A stretch of 64,000 nt of DNA, taken from Deinococcus aquaticus. Its GTDB lineage: Bacteria; Deinococcota; Deinococci; Deinococcales; Deinococcaceae. Location: contig NZ_CP115165.1 in NCBI RefSeq assembly GCF_028622095.1, positions 2,849,501-2,913,500 on the forward strand. Direction: 5' to 3'. The stretch's first letter is position 1, and each line of letters opens with the position of its first letter. Positions 13,119 through 22,499 of the stretch are shown here, piece by piece. A program made the position numbers and the translations under genes. Below the pieces are notes generated by a model. The model saw nothing but the letters and a program-made list of their open reading frames with translations. It had not been told where the DNA came from and searched no databases.

Positions 13119-14414
13119 TCAGCTGTTGTCGATGACCACCGTGAAGGTCCGGCTGACCTTGCCGTTGGCGGGCACATCCACGCGGAGGTTCGCAGTTCCC
13201 TGGTTCTTCACGGGGGCACTGGTGTCGATAATGATGACGCGCCCGCCGATGCGTTCGGTGACTTCGGCGCGCACGGCGCGGTCCTTGCTGCTCTCGAAGG
13301 CGTAGGTGACCTTGTAGGTGGTCTTGGTGACGTTGCCCTTGGCGTCCTTGACCTGCGCAGTCTGGGCGGCGCTGCGGGTGTATTCGATGTCGGGGTCTTC
13401 GCCCAGGGAGAAGTCGATGGTGCCACCCTTGCGGGTGTCGGGGAGGGTGGTCTGGCCGACGAGGCGGCCGTCCTCGCGGACGGTGAGGGGGCCGGCGGGG
13501 AGGCGCTGGTCGGCTTCCAGGCGGTAGGAGCGGTTGAGGGTGCCGGTGCGGGTGTCGGTGCCGAAGTAGGTGTCGAGTCCGGCGTAACGTTCGAATCGGC
13601 TGAGTTTGGGCGTCAGGAACGGCAGGGTGATGACGGAGTTGGCGGGCAGCGTGAAGGGCGTGGTGAGGTCGTAGCGGGTCAGGCCGCGCAGTTCGCCCTG
13701 GCTCTGGATCTTGGGGGCGGGGGCGGCGGCAGTGGGGACGGCGCGCATGACCATGTCGGCGGCGAAGCCGGCTTCGGCCTGCGGGTTGGCCTGCACGGTC
13801 ACGTCTCCGGCGTACAGTTCGGTGTTCTGCACGTCGTACGCGAGTTCGGTGCTGTTGCGCAGGTCGGCCAGGGCGGTCAGGTTCGCTCCGGCGGTGCTGG
13901 CGTTCAGGGTATAGCGGGGGCTCCAGGTGACGGCGCGGGTCAGGTACGTCAGGGTGCCGGCTCCGGCGCGGGGCAGGGTGTAGGTCAGGGTCTGGCTGGG
14001 GCTCTGGGGGTTCAGGGGGGGCGCGGCGCTGAAGGACAGGTCCTCGAAGCGCACGTTGAAGAACCGGCCCTCGGCGTCCTTGACGAGCAGGTCGCGGGCG
14101 CGCACCAGGGTCACGGGTTCGGTGGTCTCACCCCGGCGCAGGTACACGGTCTGGCCCTCGAGGCCGCTCAGCCAGTTGCTCTGGAGGGTCTGGGCGGCGC
14201 TGCTGAACGGCAGGCCTTCCAGGTCGAGGCTGCCGGGCAACACGCTTTCCCAGGCGGACTGGGGCAGGGTGACGTTCAGGCTGGTGCCGGTGGCCGTGAC
14301 GGGCTGGCGGACCTCGGTGAAGCTGGGGTAGATGCGCAGGTCGGTAGCTCCGGCGCTGCCGAGGGCGAGGGCGGCGGCGAGGGCGGGCAGGACGGCCGGG
14401 AACACTTTGGTCAT
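13119..14414 (-). CDS. DUF4139 domain secreted protein
   Basis: A 431-residue protein with a Sec signal peptide (MTKVFPAVLPALAAALALG..GAT). The mature part is mainly beta-rich. It shows features of the DUF4139 family: YLTRAVTWSPRYTLN, a DVQNTELYAGDV-like segment, YRLEADQRLPAGPLTV, LGEDPDIEY and a C-terminal VTERIGGRVIIID. Function is unknown; family members are extracytoplasmic. The start is fixed by the signal peptide and by a CATAAT -10 box about 20 nt upstream on this strand; the earlier ATG is out of frame. It is monocistronic. Confidence 0.8.
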   Translation of the reverse strand: MTKVFPAVLPALAAALALGSAGATDLRIYPSFTEVRQPVTATGTSLNVTLPQSAWESVLPGSLDLEGLPFSSAAQTLQSNWLSGLEGQTVYLRRGETTEPVTLVRARDLLVKDAEGRFFNVRFEDLSFSAAPPLNPQSPSQTLTYTLPRAGAGTLTYLTRAVTWSPRYTLNASTAGANLTALADLRNSTELAYDVQNTELYAGDVTVQANPQAEAGFAADMVMRAVPTAAAPAPKIQSQGELRGLTRYDLTTPFTLPANSVITLPFLTPKLSRFERYAGLDTYFGTDTRTGTLNRSYRLEADQRLPAGPLTVREDGRLVGQTTLPDTRKGGTIDFSLGEDPDIEYTRSAAQTAQVKDAKGNVTKTTYKVTYAFESSKDRAVRAEVTERIGGRVIIIDTSAPVKNQGTANLRVDVPANGKVSRTFTVVIDNS

Positions 14415-14475
14415 GCCTGCATGGTGACCCGGCCCTCATTATGAGATGTGAGAGGTCCGGTCAGAATAGGAACAG

Positions 14476-14506
14476 AAAAACCCGCCTTCCCAGTCGGGTC
14501 GGCGGG
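14476..14506 (-). terminator. Rho-independent terminator of the opp operon
   Basis: Read on the minus strand: CCCGCC stem arm (14501-14506), 14-nt loop, GGCGGG (14481-14486), then five T (14476-14480). It follows the oppF-like stop. Confidence 0.85.
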
Positions 14507-14543
14507 CTGTCCAAACTGCGCGGACGGTTACGGCGTGCAGCGC

Positions 14544-15553
14544 TTACAGGATGTCGTCGCGGATGCAGGCCTTGAAGTGACCGGGGCTGACTTCACGCAG
14601 TTCCGGAACGATGTTCGCGCAGTCGGCAATCGCGTAGCGGCAGCGGGTGCGGAACACGCAGCCGCTGGGCGGGTTGATCGGGCTGGGAATGTCGCCTTCC
14701 AGGATGATGCGCTGGCGTTTGATGGTCGGGTCCGGCACGGGCGCCGCCGACAGAAGCGCCTCGGTGTAGGGGTGCTTGGGGCTGGTGTTCAGCTGGCGGC
14801 TGGGCGCGATCTCCATGACGCGGCCCAGGTACATCACGATGATCCGGTCGCAGATGTACTCGACGACCGCGAGGTCGTGCGCGATGAACAGCACGGTCAG
14901 GCCCAGTTCTTCCTGCAGGTCCTGAAGCAGGTTCACGACCTGCGCCTGGATGGAGACGTCGAGCGCCGAGACGGGCTCGTCGGCCACGATGAACGCCGGG
15001 TCCACGGCGAGCGCGCGCGCGATCCCGATGCGCTGGCGCTGGCCGCCGCTGAACTCGTGCGGGTAGCGGCGCATGTGCTCGGGGCGCAGGCCGACCTTCT
15101 GGAGCAGTTCGGCGATGCGGTCGATTCGGCCCTTGCCGGGGTGCAGGTTATGGATCTGCATGGCCTCGCCGATGATGTCAGACACCGTCATGCGGGGGTT
15201 CAGGCTGGCGAAGGGATCCTGGAAGATGATCTGCATCTCGCGGCGGTAATCACGCATCTGCCCCTTGGACAGCTTGGTGATGTCAGTGCCGTTGAACAGC
15301 ACCTGACCGCCGGTCGGTTCGATCAGACGCAGGATGGCGCGCCCGGCGGTGGTCTTGCCGGAACCCGACTCGCCCACCAGACCGACGACCTCGCCGCGTC
15401 CGATGCGGAACGAGATGTCGTTGACGGCCTTGACGTTCCCGACCACGCGTGACAGCAGGCCGCCGCGAATGGGGAAGTACTTCTCGAGGTTGTTGACTTC
15501 CAGCAGCGTGTCGCCCGTGGCGGGCATGGCGCGGCGGTTCTGGGCAGTGGCGG

Positions 15554-15557
<4 letters not shown>
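14544..15557 (-). CDS. Oligopeptide/dipeptide ABC transporter, ATP-binding protein (OppF/DppF type)
   Basis: One of the two NTPases energising peptide import. The 337-residue protein has Walker A (GESGSGKTT), Q-loop ([12 protein letters not shown]), signature ([14 protein letters not shown]), Walker B ([14 protein letters not shown]) and H-loop (IAHDLAV). The C-terminal oligopeptide-transporter extension carries four cysteines ([12 protein letters not shown]), the arrangement that binds an Fe-S cluster in some Dpp/Opp ATPases. Its ATG overlaps the TGA of the upstream oppD-like gene (ATGA), indicating coupling. It is the last gene of the operon, followed by an intrinsic terminator. Confidence 0.93.
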
Positions 15558-16597
<1,040 letters not shown>

Positions 16598-16715
16598 GGT
16601 TCCTCCGATTTAAACACGTAGCGCATCATACAACCGTTCCGTCGCGCCGGGTCGGGGCTGATGGGTGGGTGCGGCCAGGGAATCTGGCCACACGGGGCGG
16701 CGCGCCTGCGGGGGG

Positions 16716-17858
16716 TCAGGAACGTTTTCTGGGGTCGAAGGCGTCGCGCAGTCCGTCGCCAAGCAGCTGGAAGCACATGACGGTGAACACGATGAAGAAA
16801 CCGGGGATCAGCACCCAGGGGCGGGTGTTCAGGCTGCTCAGGCCGCCGTCCTGCGCCTGCTTGAGCAGGCTGCCCCACGAGGCGTAGGGTTCCACCGCGC
16901 CGATCCCCAGGAAGCTCAGGCCGGACTCGGTGAGGATGGTGGCGGGAATGGCGAGCGAGGTGGTCACGATGACATAGGTGGTCATGGTGGGCAGCATGTG
17001 CCGGATCATGATGCGGTTGTCGCTGGCGCCCAGGCTCTTAGCGGCCGACACGAAGTCCTGTTCACGCACGCTGAGCAGCTGACCACGCGTGACGCGGGCC
17101 AGGCCGCCCCAGTTGATGAACGCCAGGATGCCCAGAATCACGTACAGCGCCAGGATGGGGTTGATTTCCTTGGGGAACACCGAGCGCAGCAGGATCAGCA
17201 GGAACAGCGTGGGAATGGAGGCCAGCACCTCGACGAGGCGCATGATGACCGTGTCCACGAACCCGCCGAAGTACGCGGCCATGGCGCCCATGAACAGGCC
17301 GATCAGGGTGCTGATCAGCACGGCGGCCACGCCGATGGTCAGGCTGATCTGCGAGGCGTACAGGGTGCGGCTGAGCAGGTCGCGGCCCAGGTCCTCGCCG
17401 CCCATCAGGTACACCTTGCAGTCGGGTTGCCCGGTGCCGAACAGGTGCAGGTTACCGGGAATCAGACCCAGGATCCGGTAGCTGTCGCCGCGCACGCCGA
17501 AGTAGATGGGGCACTTCTCGGCGCTGGGCTTGAACTCGTTCACGAAGGTATCCATGTTCAGTTGCTGGGTGTACTTGAACACGAAGGGCCGGCCGAACGC
17601 GCCGGTTTCCGGGTCGCGCAGGCCGATGGGCGTGGGCGGGTGGAAGCGGGTGATGTTACTGGTCGAGTAGTTCGACAGGCCGTCCGGAGCCAGGAACGGC
17701 GCGAAGATCGCCATCAGGTACAGCAGGATGATCATGGTCCCGCCGACCTGCGCGAGGCGGTTCTTGCGGAACTGCCCCCACGCGACGGACAGCTGGGACT
17801 GCGAGCGGACCGGAGCCTTGACGGGGGTGGAGGTGGGAACGGTGGTCACGCGGGTCAC
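16716..17858 (-). CDS. Oligopeptide ABC transporter permease (OppC/DppC type)
   Basis: A 380-residue inner-membrane permease. An N-terminal cytoplasmic region and first membrane helix (about 40-57) are followed by a large periplasmic segment of roughly 115 residues with a cysteine pair (KCPIYFG..PDCKVY), longer than in E. coli OppC. The core has five further helices, with the EAA loop in SAAKSLGASDNRIMIRHMLP. The start is GTG overlapping the TGA of the oppB-like gene (GTGA), so the permeases are translationally coupled. Confidence 0.92.
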   Translation of the reverse strand: MTRVTTVPTSTPVKAPVRSQSQLSVAWGQFRKNRLAQVGGTMIILLYLMAIFAPFLAPDGLSNYSTSNITRFHPPTPIGLRDPETGAFGRPFVFKYTQQLNMDTFVNEFKPSAEKCPIYFGVRGDSYRILGLIPGNLHLFGTGQPDCKVYLMGGEDLGRDLLSRTLYASQISLTIGVAAVLISTLIGLFMGAMAAYFGGFVDTVIMRLVEVLASIPTLFLLILLRSVFPKEINPILALYVILGILAFINWGGLARVTRGQLLSVREQDFVSAAKSLGASDNRIMIRHMLPTMTTYVIVTTSLAIPATILTESGLSFLGIGAVEPYASWGSLLKQAQDGGLSSLNTRPWVLIPGFFIVFTVMCFQLLGDGLRDAFDPRKRS

Positions 17859-18838
17859 CCGACCTTGATGCGCGGGTCGACGACCGCGAGGAGAATGTCG
17901 CTCAGGGCGTTGCCGATGACCAGCAGGATGGTGCCCAGCACCGTGAAGCCGGCGATCAGGTACAGGTCCTGGGTGTTGATGGCGTCGAGGATCATGGGCG
18001 TGATGCCGGGGTACGCGAACACGACCTCGGTCAGGCCGGCGCCGCTGATGGCGGCCGGCAACAGGCCGCCGATGCCGGCCACGATGGGCAGGATGGCGTT
18101 GCGGAAGGTGTGCTTCCAGATGGCCGTGCGTTCACTGACGCCCTTGGCGCGCGCGGTGCGGATGTAGTCCGAGCGCATGACTTCCAGCATCAGGCCGCGG
18201 ATGACGCGGGTCAGGCCAGCGGCGTCACTGATCGCCAGGACCAGCGCGGGAATCAGCAGGTGCTTGAGCACGTCCCAGACCTTTTCCAGCGGGGCCATGG
18301 CGTCGAAGCCGTTACTGGTCATACCGTTGATGGGAATGTCCCAGCCGGTCGCGTTGCGGATCTGCAGGATGAAGTAGATGACGATCAGGGCCAGGAAGAA
18401 GCTGGGGAAGCCCAGCAGGAAGTACAGGACCACGTTCACGGCCTTGTCGCCCAGCGAGTTCTGACGCACGGCGCCGTACACACCCAGCGGAATGGCGATG
18501 GCGTAGAAAAAGATCAGGTTCAGCAGCACCAGCCACAGCGAGTTCAGGACGCGGGGAAGGGCAACGTCCAGCACGGGCTGCTGATACTGGAAGGACAGCC
18601 CGAAGTTCAGGTTGAAGATCATGTTCTTCATCCACAGTAGGTACTGTTCGATGGGGTGCCGGTCCAGCCCGAAGTTGCTTTCCAGCGCGGCGATCTGCTC
18701 GGGGCTGATGTTCGGGTTGAGCTTGGCGGGGGTCAGGAAGTCACCGGGAGCGAGCTGAATCACGAAGAAGATCAGCAGGCTGGCCAGGAACAGGGTGGGA
18801 ATGGACTGCACTACGCGGCGCAGCAGGAATGGGATCAT
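17855..18838 (-). CDS. Oligopeptide ABC transporter permease (OppB/DppB type)
   Basis: A 327-residue permease with six predicted helices. The N-terminal helix includes SIPTLFLASLLIFFVIQLAPGD, split as SIPTLFLAS..FVIQLAPGD, the typical OppB start. The EAA motif is RTARAKGVSERTAIWKHTFRN, given here as ARAKGVSERTAIWKH. The C-terminal end IGNALSDILLAVVDPRIKVG is also typical (read as SDILLAVVDPRIKVG). It lies 87 bp after the binding-protein gene, with a stable hairpin in the gap that could lower expression of the membrane subunits relative to the binding protein. Confidence 0.92.
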   Translation of the reverse strand: MIPFLLRRVVQSIPTLFLASLLIFFVIQLAPGDFLTPAKLNPNISPEQIAALESNFGLDRHPIEQYLLWMKNMIFNLNFGLSFQYQQPVLDVALPRVLNSLWLVLLNLIFFYAIAIPLGVYGAVRQNSLGDKAVNVVLYFLLGFPSFFLALIVIYFILQIRNATGWDIPINGMTSNGFDAMAPLEKVWDVLKHLLIPALVLAISDAAGLTRVIRGLMLEVMRSDYIRTARAKGVSERTAIWKHTFRNAILPIVAGIGGLLPAAISGAGLTEVVFAYPGITPMILDAINTQDLYLIAGFTVLGTILLVIGNALSDILLAVVDPRIKVG

Positions 18839-18866
18839 GCGGGTACTCCGTGGGCGTCATGGGTGT

Positions 18867-18898
18867 GGGGGGCAGTCCGCGCGGGCGGACCACCCCCC
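18867..18898 (-). other. Intercistronic hairpin between binding-protein and permease genes
   Basis: On the minus strand GGGGGGTGGTCCGC pairs with GCGGACTGCCCCCC around a 4-nt loop. With no T-run it is more likely an mRNA-stabilising or partial-attenuation stem, as found after binding-protein genes of ABC operons, than a full terminator. Confidence 0.6.
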
Positions 18899-18925
18899 GT
18901 GGGAGCAGAGAATCGGCTCTGGGGC

Positions 18926-20692
18926 TTACTTGATGAAGGTCAGCTGGTAGTAGCGGTGACCGTAGTAGGCGTCCATCATGTTCGCCGCGAACTCGCCGCC
19001 CAGGCGCTCGTTGTACGCCACGTGGTAGTTGCCGCCCACAAGGTAGATGACGGGCTGCAGTTCGCCCTCGACCTTCATGAGCTGCCCGCCGATGGCGCGG
19101 CGCTTGGCGTCGTTCAGTTCGGCGTCACCCTGGTAGTACAGCTTGGTCATCAGCTGTTCCTGGCTGGTGGCGCACTTGCCGTCGGTGGGGTTGTTGTAGG
19201 AGTGCAGGTTGGTACCGCAGGGCACGACGTTCTGGCCGAAGCTCCAGATGTTGTCGCCGCCGCTCAGGCCCAGCAGGATGGCATCGAAGGGACGGTTCTC
19301 GCCCTTCGAGGTCAGCTGGCTGACCAGGGTGTTGAAGTCGATGGGGGTGAAGTTGACCTTCACGCCGACCTTCTTGGCCTCGTCGGCGAAGATGCGGCCG
19401 AGCTGCTCGCGGACGGTGTTGCCGGCGTTGGTGCTCAGGTTGAATTCCAGGACCTTGCCGGCCTTGTCGACCAGGAAGCCCTGGGCGTTCTTCTTGGTGT
19501 ACCCGAGCTGGCCGAGCAGTTTAGTGGCCTCGGCGAGGTTGTACTTGTAGGTGGGCGCGCCGGCGGACAGTCCCGCGTCGATCTGCTGCTTGAAGATCGG
19601 GTAGGTGCTGAAGTACGTCTCGCTGCCCAGGCCGCCCAGGGCAAGCTGAACCATCGCCTGACGGTTGGCGATGTGGCTCATGGCGCGGCGGAAGCGCACG
19701 TCACGGAACAGCTTCTGCTTGGCGGGGTCGCTCGCCTTGTTCCAGTTGAAGGTGATCCACTGGCTGGTCGCCTGGGGGCTCACGTTGGCCTTCAGGAAGG
19801 CCTTCAGGCTGCCGGCGTCGATGGCCTTCTTGGTCTGGGCCAGGTCGTCGGCGTTGCGCATGGGGACCGTATCGATCTGGCCGGCCAGGAAGGCAGCGAG
19901 CGAAGCGTTAGCGTCGGCGACGATGCGCACGGACATGTTGTTCAGGTAGGGCAGTTCCTGGCCACGGCTATCCTTGTTCCAGTCGCCCCAGTTGTTGTTC
20001 TTCTTGAACACGGCGCGCTCGCCGGCGCGGTAGCTCTCGAGCACCCAGGTGCCGGGGCCGACGATCTGGCTGGGAGGCGTGGCGAGGGTCCACATCTTCT
20101 TGATGGCCTCGGCGCCGCCTTCGCGGTAGGCCTTGCCGAACACGTGGTCGGGCCAGGGCGTGTAGGACATCAGGACGAGGGCCTTGGAGCTCGGCTGGGG
20201 GAAGTCGAACTGCAGGGTGTAGTTGTCGAGCTTCTTGATCGTGATGGGTTTACCGACCAAGAAGAAGTTGTCGCGGGTGTTGCTGCCGACCTTGTCGTCG
20301 GTGTGGATCTTCCAGGTGGTGATCCAGTCGTCGGCGGTGATGGCCTGACCGTCGCTGAACTTCATGCCCTGGCGGATCTTGACCACGAAGCGCTTGTTGT
20401 TGTTGCTGACCACGGGCGCGCTGGCAGCCATGTAAGGGATCAGCTCGTCGCTGCGGGGATCCTGGGTGAACAGGCCGCTGCCGGACTCCATGCGGTCGGG
20501 GATGCTGTCGGCTTCCGCGCTGGTGAAGGGGTTGAAGGTCTTGAAGTCGCTGATGGCGGACAGGCGCAGTTCGCCGCCACGCTTGTTGGCGGTGTTCTGC
20601 TCGCCGGTCCAGGCGGCGGGCCAGACGAAGGCGGTCTGTGCGGCGGCGCTACCGACCGTCAGGGCAAGGGCAAGGGTCAGAACTTTCTTCAT
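18926..20692 (-). CDS. Peptide ABC transporter substrate-binding protein (family 5)
   Basis: Extracytoplasmic solute receptor that delivers peptides to the permease genes downstream. The 588-residue protein has a classical Sec signal (MKKVLTLALALTVGSAAAQ) with no lipobox cysteine. It has the SBP_bac_5 fold pattern: FNPFTSAEADS, a KFSDGQAITADDW segment, FRDVRFRRAMSHIANR, and a late DAILLGLSGGDN. The length is within the family range. It is first in the operon, behind a canonical promoter at 20780-20808 with a leader of about 80 nt. Confidence 0.93.
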   Translation of the reverse strand: MKKVLTLALALTVGSAAAQTAFVWPAAWTGEQNTANKRGGELRLSAISDFKTFNPFTSAEADSIPDRMESGSGLFTQDPRSDELIPYMAASAPVVSNNNKRFVVKIRQGMKFSDGQAITADDWITTWKIHTDDKVGSNTRDNFFLVGKPITIKKLDNYTLQFDFPQPSSKALVLMSYTPWPDHVFGKAYREGGAEAIKKMWTLATPPSQIVGPGTWVLESYRAGERAVFKKNNNWGDWNKDSRGQELPYLNNMSVRIVADANASLAAFLAGQIDTVPMRNADDLAQTKKAIDAGSLKAFLKANVSPQATSQWITFNWNKASDPAKQKLFRDVRFRRAMSHIANRQAMVQLALGGLGSETYFSTYPIFKQQIDAGLSAGAPTYKYNLAEATKLLGQLGYTKKNAQGFLVDKAGKVLEFNLSTNAGNTVREQLGRIFADEAKKVGVKVNFTPIDFNTLVSQLTSKGENRPFDAILLGLSGGDNIWSFGQNVVPCGTNLHSYNNPTDGKCATSQEQLMTKLYYQGDAELNDAKRRAIGGQLMKVEGELQPVIYLVGGNYHVAYNERLGGEFAANMMDAYYGHRYYQLTFIK

Positions 20693-20779
20693 GGGGTCCT
20701 CCGGGTGGTTCTGGAAAACGGCAACGATCCGGCGGGGCCGTGGTCGTCGCGTTGGGTTGAATGGGTTTCCAGCCCGGTC

Positions 20780-20808
20780 AATATATGGACTGGCTTAGTT
20801 CAGGTCAA
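20780..20808 (-). promoter_or_regulatory. Promoter of the peptide-transport operon
   Basis: On the minus strand TTGACC (20803-20808), a 17-bp spacer and TATATT (20780-20785) form one of the best sigma-70-type promoters in the window. The upstream DNA to about 20920 is markedly AT-rich, like an UP element. Confidence 0.8.
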
Positions 20809-20982
20809 GAAAAGAACAAACTATTGGCCGCGTTTCTCATCCAGTCGACCTGAAATCGTTAATTGATCTTACGGTCGCCTAAAAATACGGAATTATTCTT
20901 TCCGTTTGAAATTCGCTCTTTGCCCTACTCCCGACCAACCTGACATGAGGCTGATCAGGGTATGCCCCGGTACCCGGACGTG

Positions 20983-20997
20983 GTCTGAAGTTCAGAC
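20983..20997. promoter_or_regulatory. 15-bp palindrome, candidate operator
   Basis: GTCTGAA, a central G, then TTCAGAC: a perfect inverted repeat about 175 bp upstream of the opp -35 box. No regulator is identified. Confidence 0.35.
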
Positions 20998-21039
20998 GTA
21001 TAAAGATGCAGTCTCGCACAGAGGGTCGGAATCCTCTCA

Positions 21040-21173
21040 TACGAATTCCGTCTGTTTCGTTGACAACCCGGAAGAACGCCGGATTGCCAACTCCACGCCC
21101 GGAACCCGTTTCTCTCCTGCTCGCTCCGCTCGGGTTGAAAGTTTTTGCAAACCTTTCAACCGGAATCCTCTCA
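21040..21173 (+). repeat. 132-bp interspersed repeat, copy 1
   Basis: Left end TACGAATTCCGTCTGTTTCG, a hairpin (GTTGxCAAxCCGG / CCGGxTTGxCAAC), the conserved core CTCCACGCCCGGAACCCG plus CTCGCTCCGCTCG, a second hairpin (GGTTGAAAGTTT / AAACCTTTCAACC) and right end CGGAATCC. The same layout occurs at 43155-43286 and 58651-58782, with a truncated inverse copy at 60790-60890. A 14-bp direct repeat (CGGAATCCTCTCAT) flanks it at 21027-21040 and 21161-21174. Confidence 0.85.
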
Positions 21174-21252
21174 TGGTGTTCCGACCACACCCGGACTGGC
21201 ATACAGACCCCTGCGCCGCCCTGCCAGAATCATCAGCCAGCGGGCAGGCATC

Positions 21253-21287
21253 AAAAAAGCCGAGATACCCGGACGGGCATCCCGGCG
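21253..21287 (-). terminator. Rho-independent terminator of secG
   Basis: On the minus strand GCCGGGATGCCCG pairs with CGGGTATCTCGGC around TC, followed by six T (21253-21258). It lies 15 nt after the secG stop. Confidence 0.85.
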
Positions 21288-21301
21288 AGCGCAGCGGGTT
21301 T

Positions 21302-21526
<225 letters not shown>

Positions 21527-21777
21527 GATTGACCTCCTGAAAGATCCGGACAGCGCAGCGCCGACACGGGCAGGCAGGCTGAGTGAGAGAGGAATTCGGT
21601 GGAACAACGGTGAGGAAGGGCGGGTGGGAACGATCCGGGTGCAGCGGGCAGGAACCGGGTGGGCCCTCCCCTGTGCCCGCAGTGTAGCAAAGGGCCCGCG
21701 CCGCCAGAAAGGCCCACCCGGAAGGCAGGCGCAGACGCTGGTACGCGGGAACCGTGCCGTCAGTGGTGACCGTGCCG

Positions 21778-22374
21778 TCAGCGGCGGCGGCTGCGTCCGG
21801 CGCGGGCGCGGCCCGGCTTGCCGGTCAGGCTGCGGCCCATCCGGCTCAGGCCCGACTGATCCAGTTTGCGGTACCCGCGCCGCAGCCCGTGATCCGGGCG
21901 CACCCCGTCGGCGATCAGGTGCAACCACTGACTCAGGTAGTACCCAAGCGCAAACGGGGCGAGCACGGCCACGTCCAGCGACCCGGACAGCGCCGGGAGT
22001 TTCAGGGTGGGAACCACGTAACTCAGGAGGCCCACCACCAGCGCCACCATGACCGCCAGGTACGCCAGGCGGGTCAGGGGCCCCAGAATCCAGGTGTGAG
22101 ACAGACCCCGGTGACTGAACATCATGCCGTACGGCACCCACAGCACCCCCAGGATGCCCCAGTGCCGTTTGCTGTCCACGCGGCCCTCGGCGAGGTCCAG
22201 GTCCGGTGAGAGCAGGAACGTTCCGGCCGCGTACGCCAGCGTGAAATTCAGGGCCTGCACGGAGGTGACGCTCACGAGCTCCTGACGGGACGCCACCAGC
22301 GTGGCCGCCGCCAGGACGCTGTAAGCCGCGATATTGATGAGGTTATGAACACGTCCGCTGGGCACGCGCGCCAT
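21778..22374 (-). CDS. DUF2227 putative metal-binding membrane protein
   Basis: A 198-residue integral membrane protein with several hydrophobic segments and the polar motifs of DUF2227: MARVPSGRVHN at the N-terminus, SPDLDLAEGR, KRHWGILGVLWVPY, FSHRGLSHTWILGP and LHLIADGV. The histidines and aspartates suggest a metal site, as in the YdjM-like membrane hydrolases; the reaction is unknown. A start 11 codons upstream is open, but the conserved PSGR-H motif sits right after the chosen ATG. The C-terminal tail is Arg-rich ([14 protein letters not shown]). It is divergent from the subtilisin gene. Confidence 0.75.
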   Translation of the reverse strand: MARVPSGRVHNLINIAAYSVLAAATLVASRQELVSVTSVQALNFTLAYAAGTFLLSPDLDLAEGRVDSKRHWGILGVLWVPYGMMFSHRGLSHTWILGPLTRLAYLAVMVALVVGLLSYVVPTLKLPALSGSLDVAVLAPFALGYYLSQWLHLIADGVRPDHGLRRGYRKLDQSGLSRMGRSLTGKPGRARAGRSRRR

Positions 22375-22499
22375 TGTGCCACCCGCCGGGCGCGGCGCCC
22401 GTGCCAAAGTTCACCCTGGAGGGCCGTTCGCCCGGCCCCAGCGGCTCACCCGCCGGGGTTCATGCAACGTCAGGTGCCGTCCGTCATGCTGTACGGCAC

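Larger units (their letters stand above)
20693..21301. other. 609-bp intergenic region between the opp operon and secG
   Basis: No gene seen. It contains the opp promoter (20780-20808), an AT-rich tract (20800-20920) with a small ACGGAA/TTCCGT stem, a 15-bp palindrome GTCTGAA-G-TTCAGAC (20983-20997), copy 1 of the 132-bp repeat (21040-21173) and the secG terminator (21253-21287). Its base composition is less GC-rich than the genes around it. Confidence 0.7.

Noticed and set aside
13059..14444. 461-codon plus-strand frame opposite the DUF4139 gene
   Set aside because: Gly/Val/Ala-rich shadow; the opposite strand has a signal peptide and a promoter.
22374..22499. In-frame extension of the subtilisin gene upstream
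   Set aside because: The lipoprotein signal peptide starts at ATG 22500, and the extension would overlap the start of the divergent DUF2227 gene.
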